From Didymella arachidicola (lineage: Eukaryota; Ascomycota; Dothideomycetes; Pleosporales; Didymellaceae): a stretch of DNA of 64,000 nt. Below, one piece after another: positions 21,041-31,971 of the stretch. The position numbers and the translations under genes are program-made. The notes beneath the pieces were generated by a model. The model was not told the DNA's origin and made no database searches. It saw nothing but the letters and a program-made list of their open reading frames with translations. The stretch covers positions 434,001-498,000 of the forward strand of contig CM049996.1 of NCBI GenBank assembly GCA_016630955.3, read 5' to 3'. The stretch's first letter is position 1. The number at the start of each line of letters is the position of its first letter.

Positions 21041-23167
21041 CTACTGCTGGGGATAGTAGGCTGCAGGTTGCATCGGCTGCATCGGCTGCTGGTAAGGGTA
21101 GTAAGTGCCGTCTGGTGCGGGCGTCATCATACCGCCCATACCGGGCATAGTGTAGCTGGGTTGCGCATACGCATCCACAGGAGGTGCATAAGTCAATTGG
21201 TTGGCATCCATGTAGAATGTCATACCGTTCTGCTCAACAGCAACCATGTTAGGGGGACCTGCAGTCGCTGGTGCAGGAGGTGCGACAGCAGGCGTGGGTG
21301 CAGGCATGGAATAGGGCTGCTGAGCACCGGGCACGAACAACGGGACCATTCCAGCGGGTGCCATGTAAGGTTGTTGGGGCGCAGTAGGTGGGTAGTAGTA
21401 ACCGCCTGGCACAAACGGTTGTGGTTGGTACCCATGCTGGAAGGGCTGGAAAGCAGGTGCATGGACGTTGCCTTCTGGGACTCGGTTCAGTGGAGTCCCT
21501 GTGGATGCCTGACCAGGGTATGACGGTTGACGAGCATGCTGATAGAAGCCCGGCTGCTCGCCTGATGGACCTGCACCGTTGATGTGAGCGGGCACCTGCT
21601 GGTGGAAAGGCTGCTGCTCTTGCTGTTGGGGAGGGTTGAAGTTCATCGAGGCGGGCGACTCGATGCCTGCAACGTTGACACTCTTCTGAGGGCGAGGCTG
21701 GTGCATGGTCGGTTGACCTTGTGCCCAGTTCTCGCGGAACGTCGGCTGCTGCGGCGGAGGGTACGACCCGTTTGTGGGCGAGATTACAGTCGGCCCGGGA
21801 TGCATCCTAGCAGCACCGGGAGGCAGGCGTACAACAGGCCGGTGTAGATCGATGAAGCTACCGTTCCTGGACATGATCGAGCCAGCAGGTGAGACCATGT
21901 TATCCCGAGCAATCGACGACCGTCTGCTGAGAGCCACGCTCGGCGAGTACACACTCCCGCCGTATGCACTTGTCCGTCTGCTGGAGAAGCCTCCGCCGCC
22001 GCCGATCGAACCAAACCGACCGCGGCCACGCCCAAAACCCTGTTGGTTGGGACGCAGTGCGCGTGGAATGAAAATGAATGATCGCTCGACCGTGGGAAAG
22101 ATATATCGTGGTGCGGAAGGAGGCAGCGAGATGCGGACGGGCTTGTCGCGACGGAGAGGTGGACGGTGGTTCGGAAGGCGTGTGTGTGACTTGATTGGAA
22201 CATTCTGGAAGGTAATGGGTGCTTTCATGTTGGGAAGGAGGACCCGCACAACGGCGTTGTGGGTATGCACGGTGGTGGAGAAATTGCGATTCTGTGGCGG
22301 TTTCGAGGCAGGAACGAAGGGCGCTCTGTGAGCGTGCGCGTGTGGCGCTTGCTGGTTGAGGGTATTGCCCGGCGATGCCTGATGTGAGGGCTGGTGTGGC
22401 GCGTTAACAGCCTCGTGAAGGTCATGCTGCCACGGCGAATCTGTGGCTTCTGGGGCGTGTGTCCCTCTCAAGCTGAAGCTGTTGTTAGCAACTTGTGTAT
22501 ACATGGAACCCCGCAATTCAGATACGTACTTTGCTGGAGAGAATGGCCCGCCAATGCCTCCGCGCCCTCGACCACGTCCGCCGATGGGCCTGAATCCGTT
22601 CTGGCCCGACGCCGAGCGAGAGTCGTGCATGAAGAAGGCGCCCCGATTAGGAATGAATGCTGGATCCGAGTCGCGCTTCTTCTTGTACTCTTCGTGCTCC
22701 CGCCGCCTGCGATCCCCCATCGTCTCTGGCCGTCCAGAAGGTGGACCAACAGCCGGCGCTGTCTCGGTAGGCTCCCCGGTCTCAAAGTCCACCGCTTCAG
22801 CATCATTGGCTGCACCCGTAATGCTCAGCCCGTTCATCATGGCCTCGGTGTCCTTCAGCGCCGTGAACGCAGCATCAGACCGGGCAATGGGCGGCGATGG
22901 CTGCTGGGCGATGACTGCCGGTGCTGCTTTCCCATTGCGAGTTCCATTTGTTCTCCGCTTTGGCTTCCCTTCTCTAGGAGCCACTCCACTGTCCGCGTCA
23001 CTCAGGTCGCTGTTGTCGGCGTCGGCGTCCTCGTCCACGTCGGTGGGTACTGAAACGTCGCTCTGCGAGTCGTCTGCCAGCTCTGTGATTACTGATTTGC
23101 TTTCGTCTTCGTCATCGAGCCTCCTAGGGCGTGCAATGTTATTCGTCCTTTTCCGTGCAGGCGCCAT
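21041..23167 (-). CDS. Btz/CASC3-domain protein (exon junction complex / eIF4A-III binding)
   Basis: Exons 23167-22530 and 22472-21041, about 689 residues after removal of a 57-nt intron (donor GTACGT, GCTAAC branch, TTCAG acceptor). The N terminus is basic then very acidic (DVDEDADADNSDLSDAD). Around residues 150-230 lies the Btz core: RRRREHEEYKKKRDSDPAFIP, RGAFFMHDSR, a Gly-Arg-rich stretch, and after splicing SPWQHDLHE; these match the eIF4A-III-binding motif of Barentsz/CASC3. The remainder is disordered, rich in Pro, Gln, Gly and Tyr. By homology it acts in the nucleus and cytoplasm in mRNA localisation or surveillance. The intron length is a multiple of three and has no stop, so unspliced mRNA would simply add 19 residues. 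Confidence 0.8.
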   Translation of the reverse strand: MAPARKRTNNIARPRRLDDEDESKSVITELADDSQSDVSVPTDVDEDADADNSDLSDADSGVAPREGKPKRRTNGTRNGKAAPAVIAQQPSPPIARSDAAFTALKDTEAMMNGLSITGAANDAEAVDFETGEPTETAPAVGPPSGRPETMGDRRRREHEEYKKKRDSDPAFIPNRGAFFMHDSRSASGQNGFRPIGGRGRGRGGIGGPFSPAKYVSELRGSMYTQVANNSFSLRGTHAPEATDSPWQHDLHEAVNAPHQPSHQASPGNTLNQQAPHAHAHRAPFVPASKPPQNRNFSTTVHTHNAVVRVLLPNMKAPITFQNVPIKSHTRLPNHRPPLRRDKPVRISLPPSAPRYIFPTVERSFIFIPRALRPNQQGFGRGRGRFGSIGGGGGFSSRRTSAYGGSVYSPSVALSRRSSIARDNMVSPAGSIMSRNGSFIDLHRPVVRLPPGAARMHPGPTVISPTNGSYPPPQQPTFRENWAQGQPTMHQPRPQKSVNVAGIESPASMNFNPPQQQEQQPFHQQVPAHINGAGPSGEQPGFYQHARQPSYPGQASTGTPLNRVPEGNVHAPAFQPFQHGYQPQPFVPGGYYYPPTAPQQPYMAPAGMVPLFVPGAQQPYSMPAPTPAVAPPAPATAGPPNMVAVEQNGMTFYMDANQLTYAPPVDAYAQPSYTMPGMGGMMTPAPDGTYYPYQQPMQPMQPAAYYPQQ
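22473..22529 (-). other. 57-nt in-frame intron of the Btz gene
   Basis: GTACGT donor (22529 side), GCTAAC branch-like motif, CAG acceptor; length 57 = 3 x 19, stop-free in the reading frame. Splicing joins a Pro-Ala-Asn-Leu-Arg-Gly sequence that fits the domain better than the read-through version. Confidence 0.7.
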
Positions 23168-24050
23168 GTATGTTTGCGGGGATGGAGAGCTGTGACGTGG
23201 GTGAGAGCTCGATGTGGGGTGCAGTCGGCCGGCTCGTGAACGTCGAAGGGCGGTGCGTTCTGCGGGCTGGACTCGGGAAGCTTAGGCCAAGGGGATGCTG
23301 CACCGGGGAGGAGGAAGCAGTCGTGATGGAGTCAAGGCGAAAGGGCGTGTCCAGGCTGCAATGTTGCTGCGTTGCGCTTGACGTGATGTCTGATGCCTTG
23401 CGGAAAAGAATATGACGGTACGTTGCTGGTTGCCAAGCCACGCCTCGTCACGGATCTGGCTGGACTCCAGATGCGAACCACCACAGTCCTGGAAATGCAG
23501 CCGCCTGGACGCATCGCCCGTTGGAACATTACAGCAGCACGCGATTGGGTAACGCGACGTTGTCGACGGGACGAACGGTGCTTCAGCAGGCTCGTCTTGG
23601 CGCTGCGATTGCTCTACATTGCGCCAGCTCAACAATGCACCTAAGGATGATCGAAGTCACACACCTGTCTTGCTGACAATCGCGAGTCACATAGGCCCGG
23701 GAGGCTCGCATCGTTTGTGGTCACGTGAGTGACAGAACATATATACGTGAGAAATGGTAGATTACAATATGCTATGAAGGTGCTCAGATCTTGGTCAAGT
23801 GCCCTGGTGTGATGCCGCCCTGTTGCCCATCCTTCGCTACTCCACGTAAATGCTACGATAAACGCCCTAAATGCATCAAACCCGTCCGTTATAGATATAC
23901 CGTTCGCCTTGATGCATCGTCTATGCTGATAATGAGACCAAACTCAAATGGGGTATAGTACAAGTCCACCGCTGGGACAGAACCATGCGCTCGAGCCCTA
24001 GCGCAAAAGAAGAAGGCGTCAATGTAACGCATGTATCGTGATGAGAGAAT
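23168..24050. other. Intergenic, Btz promoter and PNUTS-like 3' region
   Basis: 883 bp. No gene supported; overlapping short frames on both strands (23131-23635) have no domain features. The part near 23168 should contain the Btz promoter, the part near 24050 the 3' UTR of the next gene. Confidence 0.5.
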
Positions 24051-24264
24051 TTACATGTTGAGGTCGTGAATGTATGTGCAGTTGTCGCCCTTGTTGCAAG
24101 TTCCTTTCTGGAAGAACTTGCAGGGCTGAACTTTGTGAGGCTTTCCACCAGCCTTTAGTTTCTTGCCCTGACCGCCTTGATTATTGTTGTTACCATCGTC
24201 GCGCGGTCGCTTCGTACCACCGTTGGACTGCTGGTAGTCTTGCTGATAGTACTGGTCTTGATGA

Positions 24265-24295
<31 letters not shown>

Positions 24296-27200
24296 GCTGC
24301 TGCTGCTGGTATGCAGAGGCGTCTGGTTGTGTTGGGAAGGAGAACGGTGCTCCAGGGAAGGCCATGGGAGGGAAGCCAGGTGGCATTGGTGGCAGAGCAC
24401 CGCCCTGTGCCTGCATCGCAGCCAGGAAAGCTGCCAGTTCAGCTGGAGGCGCACCGGGCGGTGGAGGAGGCGCGCCAGCTGGAAGAGCAGGGAGGGCTGG
24501 AAATTGTGGTGGCGCGGGTGCAGGTGCTTGCGCTGGCAGAGGAGGGGCCTGAGATCCAAATTGAGCTAAGATAGCAGCAAGGTCGAGATTGGGAGCTGCT
24601 GCTGGTGCGGTTGGCACGTAGGGCGATTGAGCCGGCGGTGGCACGGCCGCAGCCGCAGCAGGTTGATTCTGAGCAGCGAGCTGTGCAACAATGCTCTCGA
24701 GACCGGCGAAGTCCAAATTGGCAGGAAGTGCAGGAGAAGGTGCTGCTTGCTTAGGAGCTCTGCTCAGGCACTTGTCTGGAGGAGTACCGAACATCGTCAC
24801 AGCAGTAATGTTCTCCTCTGTCTGTTCTGGAGGCTCATGGGGTGAAGGTGGGATGTCGGCAGGGCTAGTGTAGAAGACCATGAGAATGTCTTTCTCGTGT
24901 TGCTCGTTCGCTTCCTTCTCGGGACAAGTCGGTACGTTCTCACCTCCGCCGTAGGGTGCGTAGTTGCGCTTGCGCTCTTCTGCGTCCACGTCGCTGAAGT
25001 CGACATAAGATGGCTCCGTCCAGGGCCGGTACTCGGTCTCGTCGTCCTCATCGTCCTCATCTTCTTCAAGTTCCTTGTGTTGCTTGAACATGTGGCCTTC
25101 ACCTCCGAGATCACCCGCGTCACGTGTAAAGTTTTCGTCGTGGCCGAGCTCCTCCTCCGGGTCATGGCTGAAGTATTTGATTGCAACCAAAGAAGCATCC
25201 GGTCGGAAAGTCACGCGCAGATGGCGCCTGGCCTCCTTGCGCAGACGCTTCGCCTTCTGCTCAGGTGTCTCGTTAGGTACGTCCTTCTCGGTCTTGGATG
25301 GCGCAGTTTCCGGTTCCTTAGGCTTTGTGAGCGCCGCCATGGTCGATGCAAAAGAGAAGGCTGTCGGCTTGGCAGTTGCTGTTGCAGGCTTTTTGTCTTT
25401 GGTCGCCGCTGTGGCATTTCTGGACTGCACAGTCGACTTCGTCGCCATAAGTGCGGTAGCAGTCGCTGCCGGCTTCTTGGTGGCTGCATTGAGAGAAGCG
25501 AATATGCTTGACGGCTTGTTCGTAGTCGGATTCACACGAGCCCTGACTGGCACAGGTGCACCCAAGGGCTTTTCGCCTGGTCGTTTTGCTGCTGCAGCGA
25601 TTGCAGCCGCTGCGGAAGGCTTTGGTACTCCGACAGCAGTCTCCTTCTTGACGGCGACGGTAGACGCTTCAACTGGCTTGGCTTTCTTCAGGCTTTCACC
25701 TGCTGCGCGCACAGCAGGCTCAGATGCAGGTCGTTTCGCGCCCTTGGCCTCTGCTGCCTCTGCGGCCGGTGGGGAATTTGCTTTGGCCTTCTTGGACCCC
25801 GCAGCTGCGGCATCAACAATTTGTTGAATGAAAGCTTTGTTCTTGTCATTTGCTTGTTTCTTCATGGAAACCAATGCTTTGGATACTTTGGTCTCCTCAA
25901 CCAGCTCCGTGGTCAGAGTGCCACATTTGGCTAGAATCTCATAGATAGCCGAAGGTAATGGCCCATCAAAATCCTTAGCTTTGAAGCGATTTGCCAGAAA
26001 CTGATAACAGAGATACAAGAAAGGCCTCACTTGCCCCAAATGATATAAAACATCCGGATGTGCATGATCAAGTGCAGCCTTGAGAGCAGATTGCAGCAAG
26101 TCTCGTTGACTCGTCACGCGGCTCTTCAACGTGGGCAACTCACCAATCTTCTTTGCATCCTCCGCCTCATTGACCGCCTTGCTATCAGCTCGCCAACGCT
26201 TTTGTATGGTGTTAAGCACTTCCCAAAGGTCGCGCATACTGGATTTGATCTTCTCTGAGGTCAGGGGAGTTCTGCGTGGGAACCACGAAGCTTTGATGAC
26301 ATCATAACAAACGGCCTTATGAGGGTCATCATCGGGTCTCGACGCAGGCAGCGGTGATTCTTCCTCATCGTCAGAGTCACTGTATTCACTGTCGTCTTCC
26401 GATGAATCTGTGTAATCGGAGCTGTCGCTGATTTCGCGCTTTAGGCTGCCAGGACTGCTAGCATTGTTCTTGCTGCTGAACTTAATTGCCCGAGAGAGTG
26501 AGGACTTGGACGAGGTCAGCTTGGCAAGAAGCTTCTTGTTGTCGGCTCCGATTTTCTTTAGCTCCTTGATCGACTGTCGAGCGGTGTACAGGGGCAATGC
26601 GGCTACATTTACGTTAGACTGAATGGGGCCATCTTCGCATGTTGGAGGCTTACTTCTATTTGATGGCAGTGCGATCGGTTCTGCGCCGAGAGTGACGAGT
26701 TTGTTCAAAGGGGTTGAATTGGTAGCTTTCGCCAATGCGGTGACATCAACAACATAAAGTCCGCCCGACTTCTTGCCCTTCGGAATCTCATACAACGGAT
26801 TACGAACCGGCTTGAACGTTTGCTGTGCAGGTTGCTGCATGAATTGTTCTGCTGTGCTCTTTGGTACCTGTGATGCAGTCAGACCCTGACTTCCCATTTT
26901 GTGACCTGATATTTGGAACTTACCTGAAACGACGATGCTGAAGCACGTGCGTTCTGGAGTTGTTGCAAGGCTTGTGGTGTCACCGTACTGGACTGGTTCG
27001 ATGGAGTCGCATTGCGCACAGGCACAGGGTACGGCGACTGTTGTTGTTGACGGAGACTGGTGAGGCCTAGTGATGGATCCACTACACCACTATGACCGAA
27101 AGTGCCCGCTGCCCCATGTTGGTTGAATTGACCGTATTGGAAAGGTGACGCTGTTCGAAAGGCTTGTGTCTGCCCTGCGTACGACTGGCCATGCGCGTTG

Positions 27201-27403
27201 AAGGCCTGCTGGGGATATGTACCGTGCCAGGTTTGATTCGTTGTGTTGGGTGTCAAGGCGGCATTCTGCGACAGCTGTGCTTCCCAAGACGGGGTACCAT
27301 AGCGCTCGACATTATTGGGGAAGAAGTTGAATGAAGTAGGGTCCGTATAGATGCTCTGACCTTGCAGCGGTAGTTGGTCACTGGGCACGTGATTGGAAGC
27401 CAT
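24051..27403 (-). CDS. PNUTS-like PP1 targeting protein: TFIIS-N (LW) domain, RVxF motif, CCCH zinc finger
   Basis: Exons 27403-26924 and 26867-24051 (56-nt intron), about 1098 residues. The domain order matches PPP1R10/PNUTS. A disordered N terminus comes first, then a helical TFIIS N-terminal (LW) domain near residues 395-505 (LPTLKSRVTSQRDLLQSALK, VRPFLYLCYQF, then TELVEETKVSKALVSMKKQ). Next is a protein phosphatase 1 docking motif RVTF near residue 711, followed by an acidic stretch, a long Pro/Ala/Gln region with polyGln, and a C-terminal zinc finger of the form C-x7-C-x5-C-x3-H in the last 25 residues. The known role of PNUTS and fission yeast Ppn1 is to target PP1 to chromatin and the cleavage/polyadenylation machinery, controlling Pol II termination. 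The assignment is from architecture; an ATG at 26897 lies inside the intron and is not the start. Confidence 0.75.
24266..24309 (-). repeat. CAA/CAG microsatellite encoding polyglutamine
   Basis: Plus strand reads (GTT)n then (GCT)n; on the coding strand this gives an uninterrupted Gln run of about 15 residues in the PNUTS-like protein. Confidence 0.85.
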
Positions 27404-28495
27404 GGTAGAGCGATCGGCTCTTCTCAGCCTTCAGGTGGGCGGATTTGATTGGTTGGACAATGCGAGAGCCCACAAGTCTCAGTCAGGCAAACAGGACTTA
27501 TGCAGTGCACTAAGCACAAACAGGAATGGCGTCTGTCACGAAGAGTGAACAAGACCGCCGATTCAGGGAATTCGAAAGTCTGGAATGGCCGGTAATACAG
27601 CCGGATTGGGTTGAAGTGGAGGTTGTGCTGAGTCGAGGGGTCTGCAGTGCCTCAGGTGCCTCAGGTGCCTCGGGGTCCCTTCTGTGCAGGCTGCGACAGT
27701 GAGAAGGATGCTCGGTCAAACGCGTCAGCGCTCGTGTGCCGTCGCCCGCGATGCTGTGATCCCTCAAGTCCGCGAATGTGATGCTTTGACTTTATCAAGG
27801 GCACTTAGCCTCGCGTATTATTGCGAAAGGGACACTGCGGAGGTTGTCACTTGACGTACGTTTGCGCACGCAATTGGCACAACACACGCGCAGCGTTTTG
27901 CTCACAGGTTCGCCGCTTGCTGCGCTTGAAGAACTGCTCTGCCTTGCGCAATAGCAAGGCTTTACTTTCCTGACGCGACACTCGATGGACCGTCGAAGGC
28001 GCTGTATTAGTTGCGAATAACAGGCTGATGTCACTCTGCCTTCCACTGCGAATCCTCCTGCAAACGCCGTTGCCAATCTCAGTGCACCTTTCCTCCAAAG
28101 CGGGCACTCGAAAAGTGAATCTAGCCCAGATCAGAAGCCCTTATTAGGTGGGCAGAAGTTCACTGAGAAGTTGCATAAGTGTTCAAACGGAAAAGGTGGG
28201 TGTATTGGGGGGATGACGGGGGGAGTTGAGGAGAGAGAGCGGGTGCGCAGGGGCGAGTCGACGTTTTACGCAGGCGGCACGCGCCAAGCCCAAACCGCGC
28301 TATCCCGCGTGGGGACGAGTCTGCGGTCGCAGCGTCGCCGGGCATGGTGAAGGCGTCCAGCAGGCAGACAAGCTACTGTGTCTTTTCGCTGCAGCGGTAT
28401 AGACCTCGCTGCGCGCATTTCTGGAATACATAACCACTCTCACCGCAGCAGATCAAAACACAGAACGGCGGGCAATACGCAGTAGCAACGTCACA
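27404..28495. promoter_or_regulatory. Divergent promoter, PNUTS-like gene / VPS45
   Basis: 1.09 kb between divergent ATGs. Open frames at 27510-27767 and 27795-28107 (minus) show no motif, and no gene is called. A short CCTCAGGTG tandem (27650-27670) is the only visible repeat. Confidence 0.45.
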
Positions 28496-30782
28496 ATGGC
28501 CGTCACACTGCGGGACAAGCAGATAGGTAAGAAACGCAGACACCTGCGCGCAGTAGAGCTAACATGCAACCCTATAGCCAGCATAAAGCGCATCCTGAAT
28601 CTAAACGCACCCATCACGGACGTAGACGCCCAAAACGAGGCAAACGAAGTCGTCGAGACAGCTGCCGGTGGTGCGATATGGAAGGTGTTGGTCTTCGATG
28701 AAATGGGGAGGGACGTCATAAGCTCTGTCCTGCGAGTGAACGACCTGAGGGCTTCTGGGGTATTCGCGCACCTGCTGGAGCTGCAGAGAGCTATGCTGAG
28801 CGAGTTGCTAGGTCACAATACATCTGAACATTGGAACAACACGCCACATGATCCCTGATGTACGTGCAACACCTCCATTAAGCTGCTGTATACTGATGAT
28901 GATCAGGTGCCAGTCATATACCTCGTCGAGCCGACCGCACAGAACCTTCAAACTATCACCTCCGACCTCTCCCGCGGTCTCTACAGCCCCGCATACCTCA
29001 ACTTCCTTTCCAGCATACCTCGACCCCTCCTCGAAGACTTCGGCGCACAGGTAGTTCAGACTAACACATCAGAGCATCTCGCGCAAGTCTACGATCAATA
29101 CCTGAACTTTGTTGTTTCAGAGCCAGACCTGTTCCACCTGAACATGAAGGGAGCGTACCACACCTTGAACAGCGGTCAGACATCAGATCAGGAGCTGGAC
29201 AATGTTGTGGACAGGATCGTGTCTGGGCTGTTCTCGGTTGTTGTCACAATGGGAGTCGTGCCAATCATCCGCTGCCCCAAGGGTGGCGCGGCCGAGGACA
29301 TCTGCGCGAAGCTGGACCGCAAGCTGCGAGACCACATCTTAAACTCGAAGACCAACCTTTTCTCGGACCAAAAGTCTTCAGCAGTCTCGTCACGGCCAGT
29401 GATGGTCATCGGTATGTTCAGGCGTGTGAGCACAGAGAATCAAGGACTGACACAACAACAGTGGATCGTAACGTAGATCTGGTCCCTATGTTTAGTCACT
29501 CGTGGATCGTAAGTCGCTATTTCGCCATTTGCAGTCTTGTTAGCTCACAGCACAGTAGTACCAAAGCTTAGTTTACGATGTGCTAGACTTCCACCTAAAC
29601 AAGATCAGCATCTCCGTCCCCGTCGATAAAGACCACCCTGAGAAAGGTGTCAAGAAGCAGTCGCACGACCTGACTGCCTCTGACTATTTCTGGGCGAGGA
29701 ACGCAGCCCTGCCATTTCCCGAGGTCGCTGAGAATGTAACGAATGAGTGGAACAAGTACAAGCAAGACGCAGACAACGTCACAAAGAAGACCGGCGCCAA
29801 CTCCCTGGATGATCTCAACGGAGAGACCAATCAGTTCGCAGCTCACTTGAAAGGCGCCATGGCGCTGTTGCCGGAGCTGAAGGAGAGGAAAGCTACCATC
29901 GAAATGCATATGAATATCCTAGAGGCAGTCATGGAAGGCATCAAGAACCGCAAGATGGACTTCTACTTCCAGCTTGAAGAAGAGCTGTCAAAGCAGACAA
30001 AAGCACAAATCCTCGAGCTGATCAAGGACGACGACAAGGGCAACGACCCTTTGGATAAGCTACGTCTCTTTCTGCAATGGTACCTCACAACCGAAACCGA
30101 GCTATCGCGTGGCGACTTTGACTCTTTCACACAAGCCCTCGAAGCAGCCGGCGCCGACATCACACCCGTGAAATATGTCAAATCTGTGCGCCAACTGACG
30201 CGCATGACTATGATCACGTCCGCGCCCGCGCAGCCTGCACAAAGTACCTCGCACCTCTTCGGCGGTTTCAGCTCGCTCTCCTCTCGCGTGACCGAGAAGT
30301 TCAAAGAAGCAGGCCTAAACACAAATTTCGAAGGCGTGATGTCCGGCATCAAAAACTTTCTGCCCACCAACACCGACTTGACTCTCACCAAGATCACCGA
30401 GTCGCTCATGGACCCGCAGAACGCATCGAGTTCCGCCATCAGCAAGACAGAGTCGTATCTCTACTTCGACCCCCGCAGCGCTAATGCGCGCGGCACCCTG
30501 CCTCCTGCGAGCGCGAGCCGCAACCAGCAGAACACTGTTGGCCGGGGCCTTGAAGCGACATTCGGGCAGCGCAGACAGGGCTTCAGTGAAGCGATCGTGT
30601 TCACAGTTGGTGGAGGGAGTATGGACGAGTATGGTAATCTGCAAGAGTGGGCGAAGCGAACGAGTGCTGGGACGCAGGGCCCAGGGCAGAAGAGGAGAAT
30701 CGTCTACGGCAGTACAGCGCTGTACAGCGCGACTGAATTCGTCACCAAGGATTTGGCAAAGCTGGGCTCGGAGAGCTCGTAG
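28496..30782 (+). CDS. VPS45: VPS45, Sec1/Munc18-family vacuolar sorting protein
   Basis: SM protein that binds the syntaxins Tlg2/Pep12 and controls SNARE assembly for Golgi-to-endosome transport. Six exons: 28496-28526, 28578-28759, 28812-28859, 28907-29411, 29462-29508 and 29559-30782, about 678 residues. Diagnostic blocks restored by splicing include WKVLVFDEMGRDVISSVLRV, then GVTIHLNI and IPDVPVIYLVEPT, and later VDRNVDLVPMFSHSWIYQSL. The C-terminal half has FTQALE..G and FTVGGGSMDEYGNL near the end, matching the last SM subdomain. Exon 3 is only 48 nt. The protein is longer than yeast Vps45 (577 residues), mainly in a low-complexity stretch before the last block. Confidence 0.95.
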
Positions 30783-31971
30783 ACCGAGTAAGTGCGGTGA
30801 GCATAGCTGTCAGTGACGCCTTGGACACTGTACCTGTGCGTATACGGCAACAACGTCCGTGACGCAGAGCTTGCCAAGTGTAGATTGCACGAGTATCGAA
30901 AATGCAAGTGTCGAACGACTTTGAGTCCGACTGACGTTCCACCAAATGCCACCGGCTACAATTTTCTGCCGCTGCCACAGTGACATCTTCCACGTTTCCC
31001 GCCTGCAGTCAGAAAAAGCAAACGTGATCTGTACAACACCAGACGCAGCTACTACGAACCCCTTTCAGCACCCACCACGACCACTCAACGGCAATCACCA
31101 TCGCGGACAGGCACCGGCTCCCCCGAACCGCAATATAACCAGAATCCGCACGCTCCATCATCACCACATGGCCTGACTCAAAAAGCACCTCTCGCCTCAA
31201 TCCTCCAGCCCACATGGCAGTGCATCTCTCGATCGTTTCAACAGCAGGGACCAGGGGTTGAGAAGCAAAAAGCACGGTATCGAAGGCTCTGCAACAAGCC
31301 AAAGTGAATGCATCGGCGTAGGGCAGATCTACTCGACAAATGCGAGCAACCGCGTTGAGATGGCGATCACGCAACTAGAATTATATCGCGACTTCCACAT
31401 GGCTACCCGAAGGGTGAGGGATGGTAACGTCTCATGGAAGAAAAAGCCGGGCGATGGAAGGATCTGAGAATTGGGCTCGATCGTGCGCTGCGCAGCTCTG
31501 GCTGCGTTCTGATTGTTCTTGAAATCCAGGGTTTGGTTGTTGAACGCATGGGTCTCCCTGCGGATTGATATGCGTTTGTTCACCGGATTTCTTGCGGAAG
31601 CCATGTCCGTGGTGGCGTCAGGTCTGGTGGCGGGACCAAGGATCTAATGCCTCCGGCAGAGCTTCGGATGGAATGGACGATATTCTATCCACGGCGAGTA
31701 GCAACGTGGCTTAGCGACGAGTGAGTTGGTCGAGATTCGACGTGTGTGTCGTGTTCGTTGTTGACAAGCAGGCCTCTGAAAGCTACTGACCAGCACCACA
31801 GCATGAGGAGTGAGTCTAAACTTGAGTTGGATTGTAGCAAGATGTTACAGAAAGGAACTCGTTATTATGCATTCTGATTTATACATTCGCTATCGTGACA
31901 TAACCACTTCTCGCCTCTCCTCAACCTCAGTGAACAAGTCCGAGCATGCCCAATCCCGTTCGCCCAAGCAC
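30783..31971. other. Intergenic between converging VPS45 and HET genes
   Basis: 1.19 kb with no supported gene. Small frames such as 31009-31374 (minus) and 31258-31467 (plus) overlap in opposite directions and lack motifs. Confidence 0.55.
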
